From positions 310,001 to 374,000 of the forward strand of contig NZ_AP024900.1 in assembly GCF_024347075.1 (NCBI RefSeq): DNA of 64,000 bases, written 5' to 3'. Below the pieces are notes generated by a model. That model was not told where the DNA came from, made no database searches, and was given only the letters and a program-made list of their open reading frames with translations. Position numbers and translations under genes: made by a program. This document shows positions 1 through 8,889 of this stretch, one piece after another (the first letter of the stretch is position 1; each line of letters starts with the position of its first letter). The DNA comes from Vibrio rarus (lineage in GTDB: Bacteria > Pseudomonadota > Gammaproteobacteria > Enterobacterales > Vibrionaceae).

Positions 1-342
1 AATCGCGACAATAGGCATGGATATAACAGAAAAAAGTAAGCTTAAACCAATGGCTGTTTGTAATGCACTGCTGGCTTGTTGAGGTTGCTGTTCTCCTCGA
101 GAAATAGACATAAGGGTGCCTGCACCCATGCCAACTAGAATACCGAACCCCATAATAGTAGCAATGATTGGCCAAGCCATATTGATGCCAGCAAGACCGG
201 CATAGCCAACGTAATGCCCTACAAAAATACCATCGATAATTTGATAGAGCCCATTGATCAGCATTGCGGCCACTGAGGGAATAGTAAAGCGCCAAAAAAC
301 TTGGCTTACGGACTCATTATTTTTGATGCTTGTGCAGGTCAT
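1..342 (-). CDS. MATE-family efflux transporter, N-terminal part (3' end outside window)
   Basis: An open frame on the minus strand runs from an ATG at 342 to the first base of the window without a stop, giving 114 residues. The product begins with a short polar stretch and then hydrophobic helices typical of MATE (multi antimicrobial extrusion) proteins: an early SVAAMLINGLYQIIDGIFVG segment, then a GINMAWPI-like second helix and a third helix with GMGAGTLMSISRGE. Family members exchange Na+ or H+ for cationic drugs or metabolites across the inner membrane. The substrate cannot be judged from this fragment. The gene is divergent from gntR, with about 270 bp between them in which I see no clear regulatory motif. 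Confidence 0.85.
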   Translation of the reverse strand, partial: MTCTSIKNNESVSQVFWRFTIPSVAAMLINGLYQIIDGIFVGHYVGYAGLAGINMAWPIIATIMGFGILVGMGAGTLMSISRGEQQPQQASSALQTAIGLSLLFSVISMPIVAI

Positions 343-616
343 GATGTGGCTTAATATCCGTGAGGCGCGATTAGGTAGCAATATATGGTATATGCGTGCA
401 GGTTGCCATCTTAATGAGTTGTGTCGTTATTTATCCTTTAGCCACACATAGCGAAATAGGGGACAGTTAGCCGTGAATTATTAGCGTATTAAAAGGCTCC
501 TTACATGCTTAAGCCATTCTTTTTCAATATAGTACCGATTTTCACTGGCACGCATATTGTGTGACTATGGGGTATTGGTCATAATGAAGGCATAATATTA
601 AAATTTATCCCTTGCT

Positions 617-1624
617 ATGACACCTCCTTCGAAAAAAAACAGACCGACCCTACAAGACGTCGCGGATTTAGTGGGCATAACAAAAATGACGGTATCTCGT
701 TATTTGCGTAACCCCGAATCGGTAGCGGAAAAGACCGGTCAAAAAATTGCACAAGCATTAGAAGATATCGGATATATAGAAAACCGAGCTCCGGCTATGC
801 TGTCAAAATCATCGAGCAAAGCCATCGGTGTATTGCTTCCTTCTCTTTCTAACCAAATATTTGCTTCTTTTGTGCAAGGGGTTGAAAAGGTTACAAAAGA
901 GCGAGGCTATGAAATTTTAATTGCTCACTTTGGTTATGATGAAGATGAAGAAGAACGCAAAATAGCGTCTTTGCTCGCCTATCAAGTAGACGGCCTTATT
1001 TTGACGGAGAGCCATCATACTAAACGCACATTGCAGATGATAAAAAATGCCAATGTACCCGTTGTTGAAACCATGGAACTTCCTGATAATCCCATTGATA
1101 TTGCGGTTGGGATGGATCATGCCCAAGCCGCTTATATGGCAGTAAAAACACTGATTAACGCGGGCAGGAAATCCATTGCTTATTTTGGTGCTCGTCTGGA
1201 TACCCGTACTAAATTACGCATGCAAGGCTATGACAAAGCTTTGCAAGAGGCGGGTTTAGAATTAAAACATATATTAACAACAGAACGCTCAAGCTCTTTA
1301 TTAAGTTCTGCTTTGTTGGATAAAGCGTTACATACTTACCCAGATCTGGATGGGGTGTTTTGTACCAATGATGATATCGCAATAGGGACGATATTAAGCG
1401 CACAACAGCGTGGCATAGAGGTTCCAACACAATTGTCGGTTATCGGTTATAACGCATTAGATCTAGGGCAGGCTATCCGTCCAAGATTAAGTAGTATAAA
1501 AACGCCAAGGTATGAAATCGGCGCAACCAGTGCGGATCTGCTGATTCAACGTTTACAAGGGACATTAACCACCAGTCCTAAGGTGGATTTAGGCTATAAC
1601 CTTATTCAAGGTGAAAGCGTCTAG
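617..1624 (+). CDS. gntR: Gluconate utilisation repressor, LacI family
   Basis: 335 residues, normal length for LacI-type repressors. Residues about 12-36 form the helix-turn-helix (LQDVADLVGITKMTVSRYLR), nearly identical to that of E. coli GntR, followed by a sugar-binding periplasmic-protein-like domain with the family motifs GVLLPSLSNQ, DGLILTE and DGVFCTNDD. In E. coli the protein represses gluconate genes until gluconate binds. Here the gene converges on the edd-gntK operon, which carries a matching palindromic operator at its promoter (4098-4109), so the pair very likely forms the local gluconate switch. The neighbours support GntR over other LacI members. Confidence 0.93.
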   Translation: MTPPSKKNRPTLQDVADLVGITKMTVSRYLRNPESVAEKTGQKIAQALEDIGYIENRAPAMLSKSSSKAIGVLLPSLSNQIFASFVQGVEKVTKERGYEILIAHFGYDEDEEERKIASLLAYQVDGLILTESHHTKRTLQMIKNANVPVVETMELPDNPIDIAVGMDHAQAAYMAVKTLINAGRKSIAYFGARLDTRTKLRMQGYDKALQEAGLELKHILTTERSSSLLSSALLDKALHTYPDLDGVFCTNDDIAIGTILSAQQRGIEVPTQLSVIGYNALDLGQAIRPRLSSIKTPRYEIGATSADLLIQRLQGTLTTSPKVDLGYNLIQGESV

Positions 1625-1627
1625 CAT

Positions 1628-1664
1628 AAAAAAAGGTCAGCAAATAAATTGCTGACCTTTTTTA
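1628..1664. terminator. Bidirectional terminator between gntR and edd
   Basis: Nine-base-pair stem GGTCAGCAA/TTGCTGACC (1635-1643 and 1649-1657) with a five-base loop, flanked by an A-run on the left and a T-run on the right. It therefore ends transcription of gntR on the plus strand and of gntK-edd on the minus strand. Confidence 0.9.
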
Positions 1665-1695
1665 TTTATTGTTCCGTTACCACAAACGTTGCAAC

Positions 1696-3492
1696 TTAGA
1701 GAATAAAACTGGCGCCTTCTTCTGCGCTGCTTACTGTTTGACGAATGGTTTTAAACAAGTTTCGACCCCAAGTTTGTTGTTCTAATTCAGCGTTAAAATC
1801 AAATGCAGAACGACCGCTAGTGTCTGAAAGATTGTTTAATTCTGATGTTTGGCAGTCCAATCGAATTAGATCGCCTGTTCTGACTAAACCAATAGCCCCC
1901 CCACGAATCGCCTCCGGTGATATATGAATAGCCGATGGAATTTTACCTGATGCGCCAGATAAACGACCATCAGTCACTAACGCCACTTTAAAGCCTTCTT
2001 TTTGAATGTTACCAAGAATTGGCATTAACTTATGGAGCTCTGGCATTCCGTTTGCAGCAGGACCATTGTGAGTCACAACCACGACACAGTCCTTATTAAG
2101 CTCACCGCGATGATAAGCCGCTTCAACGTCATGTTGAGATTGGAATACCACGGCTGGAGCTTCGATGACTCTTTGATCTTCTTTTATTGCGGAGATCTTA
2201 ACGACAGCACGACCTAAATTACCATGGAGCATTCGAGTGCCCCCTGTTGTTTGGAATACAGCGCCAGAGGCTGAAATGACCTCTGCATCTTCGCTGCCCT
2301 TGCACTCACGCCAAACCAGTTTCCCTGATTCTAGATGCGGTAATGTCATTTGATCGGCAAAGCTACCAAAAGCAGGAGTAACATCTTGATGAAGCAGTTC
2401 AGCTTGGTTGAGTCTGTGCAATAGTGCTGGTACACCGCCCGCTTCTTGGAATGCATTCATATCGGCAGGGCCGTTTGGATACACTTTAGCCAGCAATGGC
2501 ACAGTATTAGATAGGTCACTAATATCTTGCCAAGTTAATTGAATACCAGCTGCACGAGCAACGGCCACCATATGAATGGTATGGTTAGTACTGCCACCTG
2601 ATGCAAGCAGAGCCACAATCCCATTGATGATGCTTTTTTCAGTAACAACTTCAGAAAGAGAACGGAATTGACTCGATCCTGTGGTCATTGATGCAATTTT
2701 TTGCGCAGCATACTCAGTGAGTGCATCACGAAGTTCTGATTGTGGGTGAATAAAAGCAGAGCCAGGAAGCATCAGTCCCATAGCTTCAAAAACAAGTTGG
2801 TTGGTGTTGGCTGTACCATAAAATGTGCAGGTGCCTGGTGAATGGTACGCTTGGCACTCCATATCCAATAGTGCACTTTTATCTACTTCACCTGCCGCAT
2901 ATTTCTGGCGAACACTGACTTTTTTTTCATTACTGATCCCAGTAGGCATAAGGCCTGCAGGCACAAAAGCGGTAGGCAAATGGGCGAAAGCAAGTGCGCC
3001 CATAAGTTGCCCTGGGGCAATTTTGTCACAAATACCCAGCAATAAAGTGGCATCGAACATATTATGACTAAGTGAAAGGGCAGTGGATTGTGCGATTAAG
3101 TCACGAGAAAACAGAGACATATCCATGCCTGCCTGACCCTGCGTCACCCCATCACACATAGCAGGAACGCAACCTGCAACTTGTGCAGTGTGCCCCAATT
3201 TACTCAGGATTTGCTTAATTTGTTGTGGGTAAGTTTGGTAAGGCTTATGCGCACTTAACATATCATTGTACGCTGAAATAAGCGCAACGTTAGAGTGCGT
3301 AAAATCTAATATATGTTCTTTTTCTGATGAGCAAGATGCTGCAACAGCGTGGGCTAGGTTGCCACAAGATAAAGATACTCGTACTTTACCTTGCTGTGCT
3401 TGTTGTTTGGTTCTTGCAATAAACGCTGAGCGACTTTCGAGACTACGTTCAATTAAGCGTTCTGTGACGACTTGAACTGTTGGATGAATCAT
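1696..3492 (-). CDS. edd: 6-phosphogluconate dehydratase (Entner-Doudoroff pathway)
   Basis: 598 residues, close to the ~605 usual for Edd, and a clear IlvD/Edd family member. It dehydrates 6-phosphogluconate to 2-keto-3-deoxy-6-phosphogluconate in the cytoplasm. Cysteine-containing motifs expected to hold the iron-sulfur cluster are visible (GCVPAMCDG and the SPGTCTFYGTANTNQ region), as is the C-terminal LVTDGRLSGASGKIP motif. The gene is translationally coupled to gntK: the gntK stop and the edd ATG overlap as ATGA. No KDPG aldolase (eda) or gluconate permease lies in the window, so the pathway must be completed elsewhere. Confidence 0.95.
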   Translation of the reverse strand: MIHPTVQVVTERLIERSLESRSAFIARTKQQAQQGKVRVSLSCGNLAHAVAASCSSEKEHILDFTHSNVALISAYNDMLSAHKPYQTYPQQIKQILSKLGHTAQVAGCVPAMCDGVTQGQAGMDMSLFSRDLIAQSTALSLSHNMFDATLLLGICDKIAPGQLMGALAFAHLPTAFVPAGLMPTGISNEKKVSVRQKYAAGEVDKSALLDMECQAYHSPGTCTFYGTANTNQLVFEAMGLMLPGSAFIHPQSELRDALTEYAAQKIASMTTGSSQFRSLSEVVTEKSIINGIVALLASGGSTNHTIHMVAVARAAGIQLTWQDISDLSNTVPLLAKVYPNGPADMNAFQEAGGVPALLHRLNQAELLHQDVTPAFGSFADQMTLPHLESGKLVWRECKGSEDAEVISASGAVFQTTGGTRMLHGNLGRAVVKISAIKEDQRVIEAPAVVFQSQHDVEAAYHRGELNKDCVVVVTHNGPAANGMPELHKLMPILGNIQKEGFKVALVTDGRLSGASGKIPSAIHISPEAIRGGAIGLVRTGDLIRLDCQTSELNNLSDTSGRSAFDFNAELEQQTWGRNLFKTIRQTVSSAEEGASFIL

Positions 3493-4010
3493 TTTATGCC
3501 CTTCTTATACTCATTTATAGCTATTACAGCGCGTTCAACAATGTTGTCGATGGTGTCATCAATGCTAATAACTAAGGTGTTTGGTTCGGAATCGGGCCTT
3601 TCTAGTGCGTCAAATTGACTGGTGATCATATTCATTTTCATGAAATGGTTTTGACGTTGCTGCATACGCGTAGTGATCAACTCTAAGTCGCCGTCTAAAA
3701 ACAGAAAAACAACGTTGTTATTGCCAGATCTAATTTGGTCACGATACTTCTTTTTTAAGGCTGAACAAACGATGATGCTATGTTCATTTTTGCTTTCTAG
3801 GCTATACGCTGCATCACTAATTCGTTCTAACCAAGGAATACGATCATCGTCATTCAGTGGTGTTCCGGATGCCATTTTTTGGATGTTGCTACGAGGATGT
3901 AAGTCATCACCATCAATAAACTTATATCCTAAACGTTGTGCTAATTGAGCGCCGATAGTGCTTTTTCCACAAGCACTCACACCCATAACAATAATACTGC
4001 CACCTGCCAT
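3489..4010 (-). CDS. gntK: Gluconokinase (gluconate kinase)
   Basis: 173 residues from the ATG at 4010, matching the ~175 of GntK. That start is preferred to an upstream in-frame ATG at 4061 because a good AAGGA ribosome site lies seven bases before it. The Walker A motif GVSACGKST stands near the N-terminus, followed by the FIDGDDLHP substrate motif and VCSALKKKYRD, all typical of gluconate kinases. It phosphorylates gluconate to 6-phosphogluconate, the substrate of Edd encoded directly downstream. First gene of a two-gene operon under a GntR-type operator. Confidence 0.93.
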   Translation of the reverse strand: MAGGSIIVMGVSACGKSTIGAQLAQRLGYKFIDGDDLHPRSNIQKMASGTPLNDDDRIPWLERISDAAYSLESKNEHSIIVCSALKKKYRDQIRSGNNNVVFLFLDGDLELITTRMQQRQNHFMKMNMITSQFDALERPDSEPNTLVISIDDTIDNIVERAVIAINEYKKGIK

Positions 4011-4095
4011 AATTCTTCCTTTTATATCGTGTTCACGTGTGACCTCATTGTGTGATTTCACCGAAAAACAGAGGCTAATTTAAGTTACTGATAAC

Positions 4096-4124
4096 ATGTT
4101 ACCCGTAACTTTGTGGGTTGTAAA
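4096..4124 (-). promoter_or_regulatory. gntK-edd promoter with overlapping GntR operator
   Basis: Reading the minus strand, TTTACA (4119-4124) and TAACAT (4096-4101) are separated by 17 bp and make a sigma-70 promoter about 90 bp before gntK. The palindrome GTTAC-CC-GTAAC (4098-4109) covers the -10 element and matches the known E. coli GntR/IdnR operator core (GTTACCNGTAAC type), so repression would block polymerase directly. The rest of the 380-bp gap between gntK and the next gene (4011-4391) shows only this promoter and the downstream terminator of the MFS gene. Confidence 0.75.
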
Positions 4125-4338
4125 CCTCTGACCGTCACAATAATTGGCATAATAAATAGTAAAGCAGTGATGAAATGCAATAAGTCACACAGTAAATGGA
4201 GTCTTACTAAGTCTATTATTTGTATCGTTTTTATGCTGATTATCACTGTGTGATGATAGGGAATTTGCACAGCAGCGTGTTGTGATTGTTTTATCAAGAA
4301 TGAGAGATAGAGCGGATAGGTATTGATGTGATTAGAGG

Positions 4339-4371
4339 TAAAAAAGCCGATGGAAGAGGCTTCCATCGGCT
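4339..4371 (-). terminator. Terminator of the MFS gene
   Basis: Perfect 12-bp stem (4345-4356 with 4360-4371) and three-base loop. On the minus strand it is followed by a T-run (A-run at 4340-4344 of the plus strand). It sits just after the stop of the MFS transporter gene. Confidence 0.88.
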
Positions 4372-4391
4372 ACTGCTTTTTAATTGTCGAA

Positions 4392-5594
4392 TTAGTTAGC
4401 GGTAACGGCCGTGCTTAAATCTTCAACTTGTACTGTGCTGTGTTTTTCGGCTCTGTTTGCTTTAACAATCAACACCAATCCAATTAGAGGGACAATGGCC
4501 GCCGCGTATGGAATCATGCTAGCACCTAATTGTCCGTCAAGTACCATACCCCCTAAGAATCCACCGAATGCATTGGCTAAGTTGAAGGCTGAAATATTGG
4601 CGGTTGCCGCTAATTCTTGCCCTTCACCACCGTGGTTCATTACACGTAGTTGCATGGCAGGTACGTTGGCAAATGATGCGATACCGAAGATAAATAAGGC
4701 ACCAATAAACAGAACTTTACTGCCGGTAAATACGCCCACTAAAAGTAGTGAAGCAATCATAGCGGTAGCCCAAAATAGTGACGCTTTTGCTAAGCTTTTA
4801 TCTGAAGAGCGACCACCTAAAGTATTACCAATGATTAAGCCCACACCAACTAGGACTAAAATCCAAGTAACTGCGTCTTGTTCAAAACCTGTTACGTGCA
4901 TTGCGATAGGGGCAATATAACCATATAGAGTCATGAATCCAGACCAGGCGAAAGCGGTAATAGCCAAGCTAATCAATAGCATAGGGTTTTTAAATGCTTG
5001 TAGCTGTGTTTTGATGCTTTTCGCTTCACTGTGCCCAGTTGAGCGGATAGAGAGCATGATGAATATCATTGCGACAGCCCCAAAAGCGGCGACGGTGAAG
5101 AACGTGGTGCTCCAGCCAAACGTTAAGCTAACCCATGTACCCGCCGGCACACCGAGAACGTTGGCCAAGGTCAATCCTGCAAACATTTGGCCTACGGCAC
5201 GTCCGGCCATTTTTTCAGAGACTAAGTTCGTGGCAACCACAGCTCCAATGCCATAGAAAGGCCCTTGTACTAGGCCTGAAATGACACGGCTCACTAATAG
5301 TAAAGTATAGGTTGGGGCGAGTGCTGAAAGCACATTACCTAAAATGAAGAGTGCCATAAGACCAATAAGCACATTCTTTTTATTAAATCGAGCCAAGTAG
5401 ATGGTTAAGATTGGACCACCGATTACAATGGCTAAGGCGTAAGCACTAATTAAGTAACCGGCCTGTCCTTCAGTAATGGACAGTGAGGTCGCTATTTGGG
5501 GCAGAATCCCCGCAATAACAAATTCTGCAGTACCTATGGCAAACGCAGCGAGTGTTAGTATCCATACCTGCATTGGCATTTTTTGTTGTGTCAT
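4392..5594 (-). CDS. Major facilitator superfamily transporter, DHA1 (AraJ/YdhP-like)
   Basis: 400 residues with the twelve hydrophobic helices of a drug:H+ antiporter-1 type exporter. The N-terminus (WILTLAAFAIGTAEFVIAGILPQIA) and the motif-A-like loop YLARFNKKNVL between helices 2 and 3 resemble AraJ/YdhP-type sugar or purine efflux permeases; motif C appears as GxxxGP-like sequence in helix 5. Located in the inner membrane, exporting an unknown small molecule by proton exchange. Divergently transcribed from a LysR-type regulator 111 bp away, the usual arrangement for an inducible exporter and its controller. Confidence 0.88.
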   Translation of the reverse strand: MTQQKMPMQVWILTLAAFAIGTAEFVIAGILPQIATSLSITEGQAGYLISAYALAIVIGGPILTIYLARFNKKNVLIGLMALFILGNVLSALAPTYTLLLVSRVISGLVQGPFYGIGAVVATNLVSEKMAGRAVGQMFAGLTLANVLGVPAGTWVSLTFGWSTTFFTVAAFGAVAMIFIMLSIRSTGHSEAKSIKTQLQAFKNPMLLISLAITAFAWSGFMTLYGYIAPIAMHVTGFEQDAVTWILVLVGVGLIIGNTLGGRSSDKSLAKASLFWATAMIASLLLVGVFTGSKVLFIGALFIFGIASFANVPAMQLRVMNHGGEGQELAATANISAFNLANAFGGFLGGMVLDGQLGASMIPYAAAIVPLIGLVLIVKANRAEKHSTVQVEDLSTAVTAN

Positions 5595-5638
5595 AGTCAG
5601 CTCCTGCTGTTCAATTAAGTGATTTCATAGTGACATAG

Positions 5639-5676
5639 ATCAATGTTTTGATAATTACTGAGAAATTGAATACATT
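5639..5676 (+). promoter_or_regulatory. LysR gene promoter with overlapping LysR-type binding palindrome
   Basis: TTGATA (5648-5653) and TACATT (5671-5676) are spaced 17 bp, a sigma-70 promoter 30 bp before the LysR ATG. The inverted repeat ATCAA-TGTT-TTGAT (5639-5652) overlaps its -35 box and has the size and AT-rich form of a LysR-type recognition site, suggesting autoregulation and control of the divergent MFS gene from one site. Confidence 0.55.
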
Positions 5677-5705
5677 ATTCATTCTGGATAAATGATGGGG
5701 CGAAT

Positions 5706-6638
5706 ATGAATAAACTTTCAGATATGGCTATGTTTGCCACAATTGTTAAGCTGAAAAGTATGGCTGGAGCGGGGCGAGAGCTCGGTATGTCGGCGGCTTC
5801 AGTGACCACACGCTTGCGAGCTTTAGAAGATCGCTATGGGGTAAAACTGCTCAATCGAACAACCCGACATATCTCATTAACCGATATTGGTGAAATCTAC
5901 TATCGCTCTTGTTTAGAGATTCTTGATAGCGTGAATGAGACGGAGCATTTAATAAAACAGGGCGTAAGAGCTACTCAAGGTCCCATTAAGATCGTAGCCC
6001 CTAAAGACATCAGTAAATTGATTATTTTGCCGATATTGTCAGAATTTATCGCCGAGTATCCAGAGGTGACGCCCCACTTATATTTTGATGACCATGTGCA
6101 TAATATTGCTGATAGAGGAGTGGATATTGTTATTCGCTACGGTGAGCTGAATGACAGTAACGTCATTTCTAGGCGTTTAGGTAAGAGCGAAAGAACGCTG
6201 TGTGCCTCTCCTGAATATTTAAAAGAACATGGTATACCTCAAACCCCGAACGATTTGCTAGAACACGACGCATTAGTGATGTCCAGTGATCATGAAGCAT
6301 TAAAAACGTGGTATTTCAGAAAAGGTTCAAAGCTTGAGTCGGTGGTGGTGAAGGCGAAATATTTGTCTGATGATGGTGAAATCATTAAAGAACTCGCACT
6401 GCGAGGACAGGGGATTGCAATGAAGTCTCTACTGGATATTAAAGAAGATATTCAGCATGGCAGATTAGTGACTGTTCTTGATGATTATGTAAAAAACTTC
6501 AATTCTGCGACCACAGAGAATAGTACCGATCTAAAGGTCTATTACTTGGATAAAAGGCATCAACCTAAGAGAATTAGGCTGTTTCTAGATTTTCTTTATC
6601 ATAAATTTGCCGAGTTAGAGAAAGCTGAAAAAGCCTGA
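5706..6638 (+). CDS. LysR-family transcriptional regulator
   Basis: 310 residues. N-terminal winged helix-turn-helix (residues about 4-63, AGAGRELGMSAASVTTRLRALEDRYG followed by LNRTTRHISLTDIG) and a C-terminal co-inducer domain with the GVDIVIRYG and GQGIA motifs. It belongs to the subgroup of LysR proteins typically found next to, and controlling, divergent MFS exporters. Its inducer is unknown. The codon run at its end merges with a terminator-like hairpin. Confidence 0.9.
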   Translation: MNKLSDMAMFATIVKLKSMAGAGRELGMSAASVTTRLRALEDRYGVKLLNRTTRHISLTDIGEIYYRSCLEILDSVNETEHLIKQGVRATQGPIKIVAPKDISKLIILPILSEFIAEYPEVTPHLYFDDHVHNIADRGVDIVIRYGELNDSNVISRRLGKSERTLCASPEYLKEHGIPQTPNDLLEHDALVMSSDHEALKTWYFRKGSKLESVVVKAKYLSDDGEIIKELALRGQGIAMKSLLDIKEDIQHGRLVTVLDDYVKNFNSATTENSTDLKVYYLDKRHQPKRIRLFLDFLYHKFAELEKAEKA

Positions 6639-6676
6639 TGCCCATTTGCGCTCGCAGGGTTATGGTATCAGGCTTT
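6630..6676 (+). terminator. Probable hairpin at the end of the LysR gene
   Basis: AAAGCCTGAT (6630-6639) pairs with ATCAGGCTTT (6667-6676) around a 27-base loop that can pair further. The left arm includes the stop codon of the LysR gene. There is only a short T-run after it, so termination may be partial. Confidence 0.5.
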
Positions 6677-6718
6677 CATTACACTAAGGGTTAACGTTCA
6701 CTAGGGTGATAAGGTCAA

Positions 6719-7930
6719 TTAGTGAGCGTTAGCCTTTTCTTTATCTTCCTCTTTTCCTGAGAAAATATCCGCCACTTTTTCTCGTTCTAAGGTTCCTTCG
6801 AGCTCCCCCTCTTCATTGATTACAGGCAGGGAATAATCAGAAGAAATGGCTTCAGTAAGCACTTCCTCAATGGCAGATTCACATGAGATTGTTGGTACAT
6901 CTTCGTATAAGCAAGGTTCGATATTATCCATAGCTTCATCGGCAGCTGCCTCTTGCAAGCTCTCCTCTGTAATTAAGCCTTGATAACCCTCGTCCGTAAC
7001 ATGGTAGCCATAGTCATGCTTGGAGTTTCTCATTTGTTTTAAAGCCCCTTCAATGGTGCTGGTGGTGATACGCAGCGCAGGCTTTTGCATAACTGTCTCA
7101 ACGGTAAGAGCGCGGGCGCGATTGACGTCTTTAACAAAGGCTTCAACATAATCGGTGGCAGGGTTGAGCAAAATCTCATCGGGTGTCCCTTGTTGCACGA
7201 GTTCACCATCTTTTAAAATCGCTATCTTGTCACCAATGCGCAGTGCTTCATCTAGATCATGAGTAATAAAAATGATGGTTTTATGCAGTTTCTCTTGCAG
7301 TTCAATTAATTGATCTTGCATCTCGCTTCTAATGAGTGGGTCAAGGGCTGAAAAAGCCTCATCCATTAGCAAAATTTCCGCGTCGGTACACAAAGCGCGA
7401 GCTAAGCCAACCCGTTGCTGTTGACCACCTGAAAGCTGCGAAGGGTATTGATCTTCGTAACCTTTAAGACCCACAGTGTCTACCCATTCTGTGGCTTTTA
7501 ATAGGCGTTGTGTTTTATCAATGCCTTGGATCTCTAAACCATAAGCTACATTGTCAATCACCTTACGGTGAGGAAGCAGCCCGAAGCGCTGAAACACCAT
7601 CGACATTTTAAGTCGACGAAATGATTCCAGCTCTTTGGGTTCAAACTGCATGATATCGGTACCTTCAACCTCTATTTGTCCTTCACTAGGATCGATCAGA
7701 CGGTTGAAGTGACGAATTAATGTTGATTTTCCAGAACCAGATAACCCCATAATGACAAAAATCTCACCATTATTGATTTGCAAATTAATGTCTTTGAGGC
7801 CAACGGTATGCCCAGTTTTAGCGAGCACTTCATCCTTGCTTAAACCAGCTTTCACCATAGGTAAAACGGACTCAGGTTTAGGTCCAAAAATCTTGTAAAG
7901 GCCAGAGATTTTTATGAGTGGTTTAGTCAT
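6719..7930 (-). CDS. proV: Glycine betaine/proline ABC transporter ATPase
   Basis: 403 residues, the usual ProV length. ABC ATPase domain with Walker A (GLSGSGKST, residues about 62-70), the QRFGLLPHR Q-loop region, signature LSGGQQQR (about 166-173) and Walker B ILLMDE (about 186-191), then a C-terminal tandem CBS region, which in related OpuA transporters senses ionic strength. It powers uptake of osmoprotectants. The gene is last in a proX-proW-proV operon and overlaps the end of proW by 8 bp. Confidence 0.95.
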   Translation of the reverse strand: MTKPLIKISGLYKIFGPKPESVLPMVKAGLSKDEVLAKTGHTVGLKDINLQINNGEIFVIMGLSGSGKSTLIRHFNRLIDPSEGQIEVEGTDIMQFEPKELESFRRLKMSMVFQRFGLLPHRKVIDNVAYGLEIQGIDKTQRLLKATEWVDTVGLKGYEDQYPSQLSGGQQQRVGLARALCTDAEILLMDEAFSALDPLIRSEMQDQLIELQEKLHKTIIFITHDLDEALRIGDKIAILKDGELVQQGTPDEILLNPATDYVEAFVKDVNRARALTVETVMQKPALRITTSTIEGALKQMRNSKHDYGYHVTDEGYQGLITEESLQEAAADEAMDNIEPCLYEDVPTISCESAIEEVLTEAISSDYSLPVINEEGELEGTLEREKVADIFSGKEEDKEKANAH

Positions 7931-8822
7931 GTCTTAAATCTCCTAGGTGGGCTTGGGTGCGTTTGGCGTACGCTTGTGTTGAGCGGTCAATGAGAATAGC
8001 CAGGACGACAATGGCTAATCCATTGAGCAAACCTAAGGTAAAGTATTGATTAGTAATGGATCTAAGTACAGGTTGACCTAAACCTTTAACCCCGATCATT
8101 GAGGCGATGACTACCATAGATAAAGCCATCATTACGGTTTGGTTTATCCCCGCCATTATGGTCGGCATCGCTAAGGGCAACTGCACTCCAAATAGGCGTT
8201 GTTTACGACTGGCACCAAAGGCCACCGCCGCCTCCATCACTTCTTTATCAACCAAGCGAATCCCTAGGTTGGTTAAACGAATCACCGGTGGAATAGCGTA
8301 AATGACCACCGCGATGAGCCCCGGTATTTTGCCGATACCGAGTAGCATCACAACAGGTATGAGATACACGAAGGCTGGCATGGTCTGCATGATGTCAAGA
8401 ATGGGGGTCACAATGTTTTGTATGCGGTTGGAACGGGCCATGGCAATGCCGATGGGGATACCAATAACAATAGACAGTGCGGTACAGACGGTGATGATAC
8501 TCAAGGTACGCATGGTGTCTTCCCACATACCAAGATAACCAATGAATAATAGGGCAATCACGCCACCTACGGTGAGCTTTACTGAGCGACTGGCCACATA
8601 AATAAGAGCGGTAATCACCGCCAGCACAATAAACCAAGGGGTGGCAAGCAACAGCTTTTCAAACCACACCAAGAAGGTTAGGAGGGGGTCAAAAAGGGAT
8701 TCGATGAAGTCGCCGTATTCTCTGGAGAAATCTTTGTAAGCGCCGTCTAATGTTTTACGGATAGTGCGCATAGTCGAGCGATCGATTTCGGGAAAACTGG
8801 ACAACCAACTGCTATCGAACAT
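7923..8822 (-). CDS. proW: Glycine betaine/proline ABC transporter permease
   Basis: 299 residues with about six membrane helices in the second half and the permease EAA loop (EAAVAFGASRKQRLFGVQLP) that docks on the ATPase. It forms the inner-membrane channel of the compatible-solute importer. Shorter at its N-terminus than E. coli ProW (354 residues), which is common in the proXWV-type operons of vibrios. Translationally linked to proV by an 8-bp overlap and separated from proX by 67 bp containing a strong hairpin. Confidence 0.95.
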   Translation of the reverse strand: MFDSSWLSSFPEIDRSTMRTIRKTLDGAYKDFSREYGDFIESLFDPLLTFLVWFEKLLLATPWFIVLAVITALIYVASRSVKLTVGGVIALLFIGYLGMWEDTMRTLSIITVCTALSIVIGIPIGIAMARSNRIQNIVTPILDIMQTMPAFVYLIPVVMLLGIGKIPGLIAVVIYAIPPVIRLTNLGIRLVDKEVMEAAVAFGASRKQRLFGVQLPLAMPTIMAGINQTVMMALSMVVIASMIGVKGLGQPVLRSITNQYFTLGLLNGLAIVVLAILIDRSTQAYAKRTQAHLGDLRHD

Positions 8823-8843
8823 ATATTTTCCTTTATATAGTCG

Positions 8844-8870
8844 AAAGGGTAACTGAATGAGTTACCCTTT
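8844..8870 (-). terminator. Intra-operon hairpin between proX and proW
   Basis: Perfect 11-bp stem AAAGGGTAACT/AGTTACCCTTT (8844-8854 with 8860-8870) and five-base loop. It lacks a T-run in the direction of transcription, so it fits a 3'-end stabiliser or processing barrier for the proX message better than a strong terminator. Such hairpins commonly let binding protein be made in excess over the membrane subunits. Confidence 0.6.
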
Positions 8871-8889
8871 ATAAATAGTGTGCGTAGGT

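Noticed and set aside
254..451. Open frame of 65 codons on the plus strand
   Set aside because: It overlaps the MATE gene antisense and resembles no protein.
4027..4065. CRP-like TGTGA/TCACA half-sites upstream of gntK
   Set aside because: Half-sites occur but not with the six-base spacing of a CRP site.
4085..4366. Open frame of 93 codons on the minus strand
   Set aside because: It overlaps the gntK promoter, operator and the MFS terminator, has no ribosome site and an odd composition.
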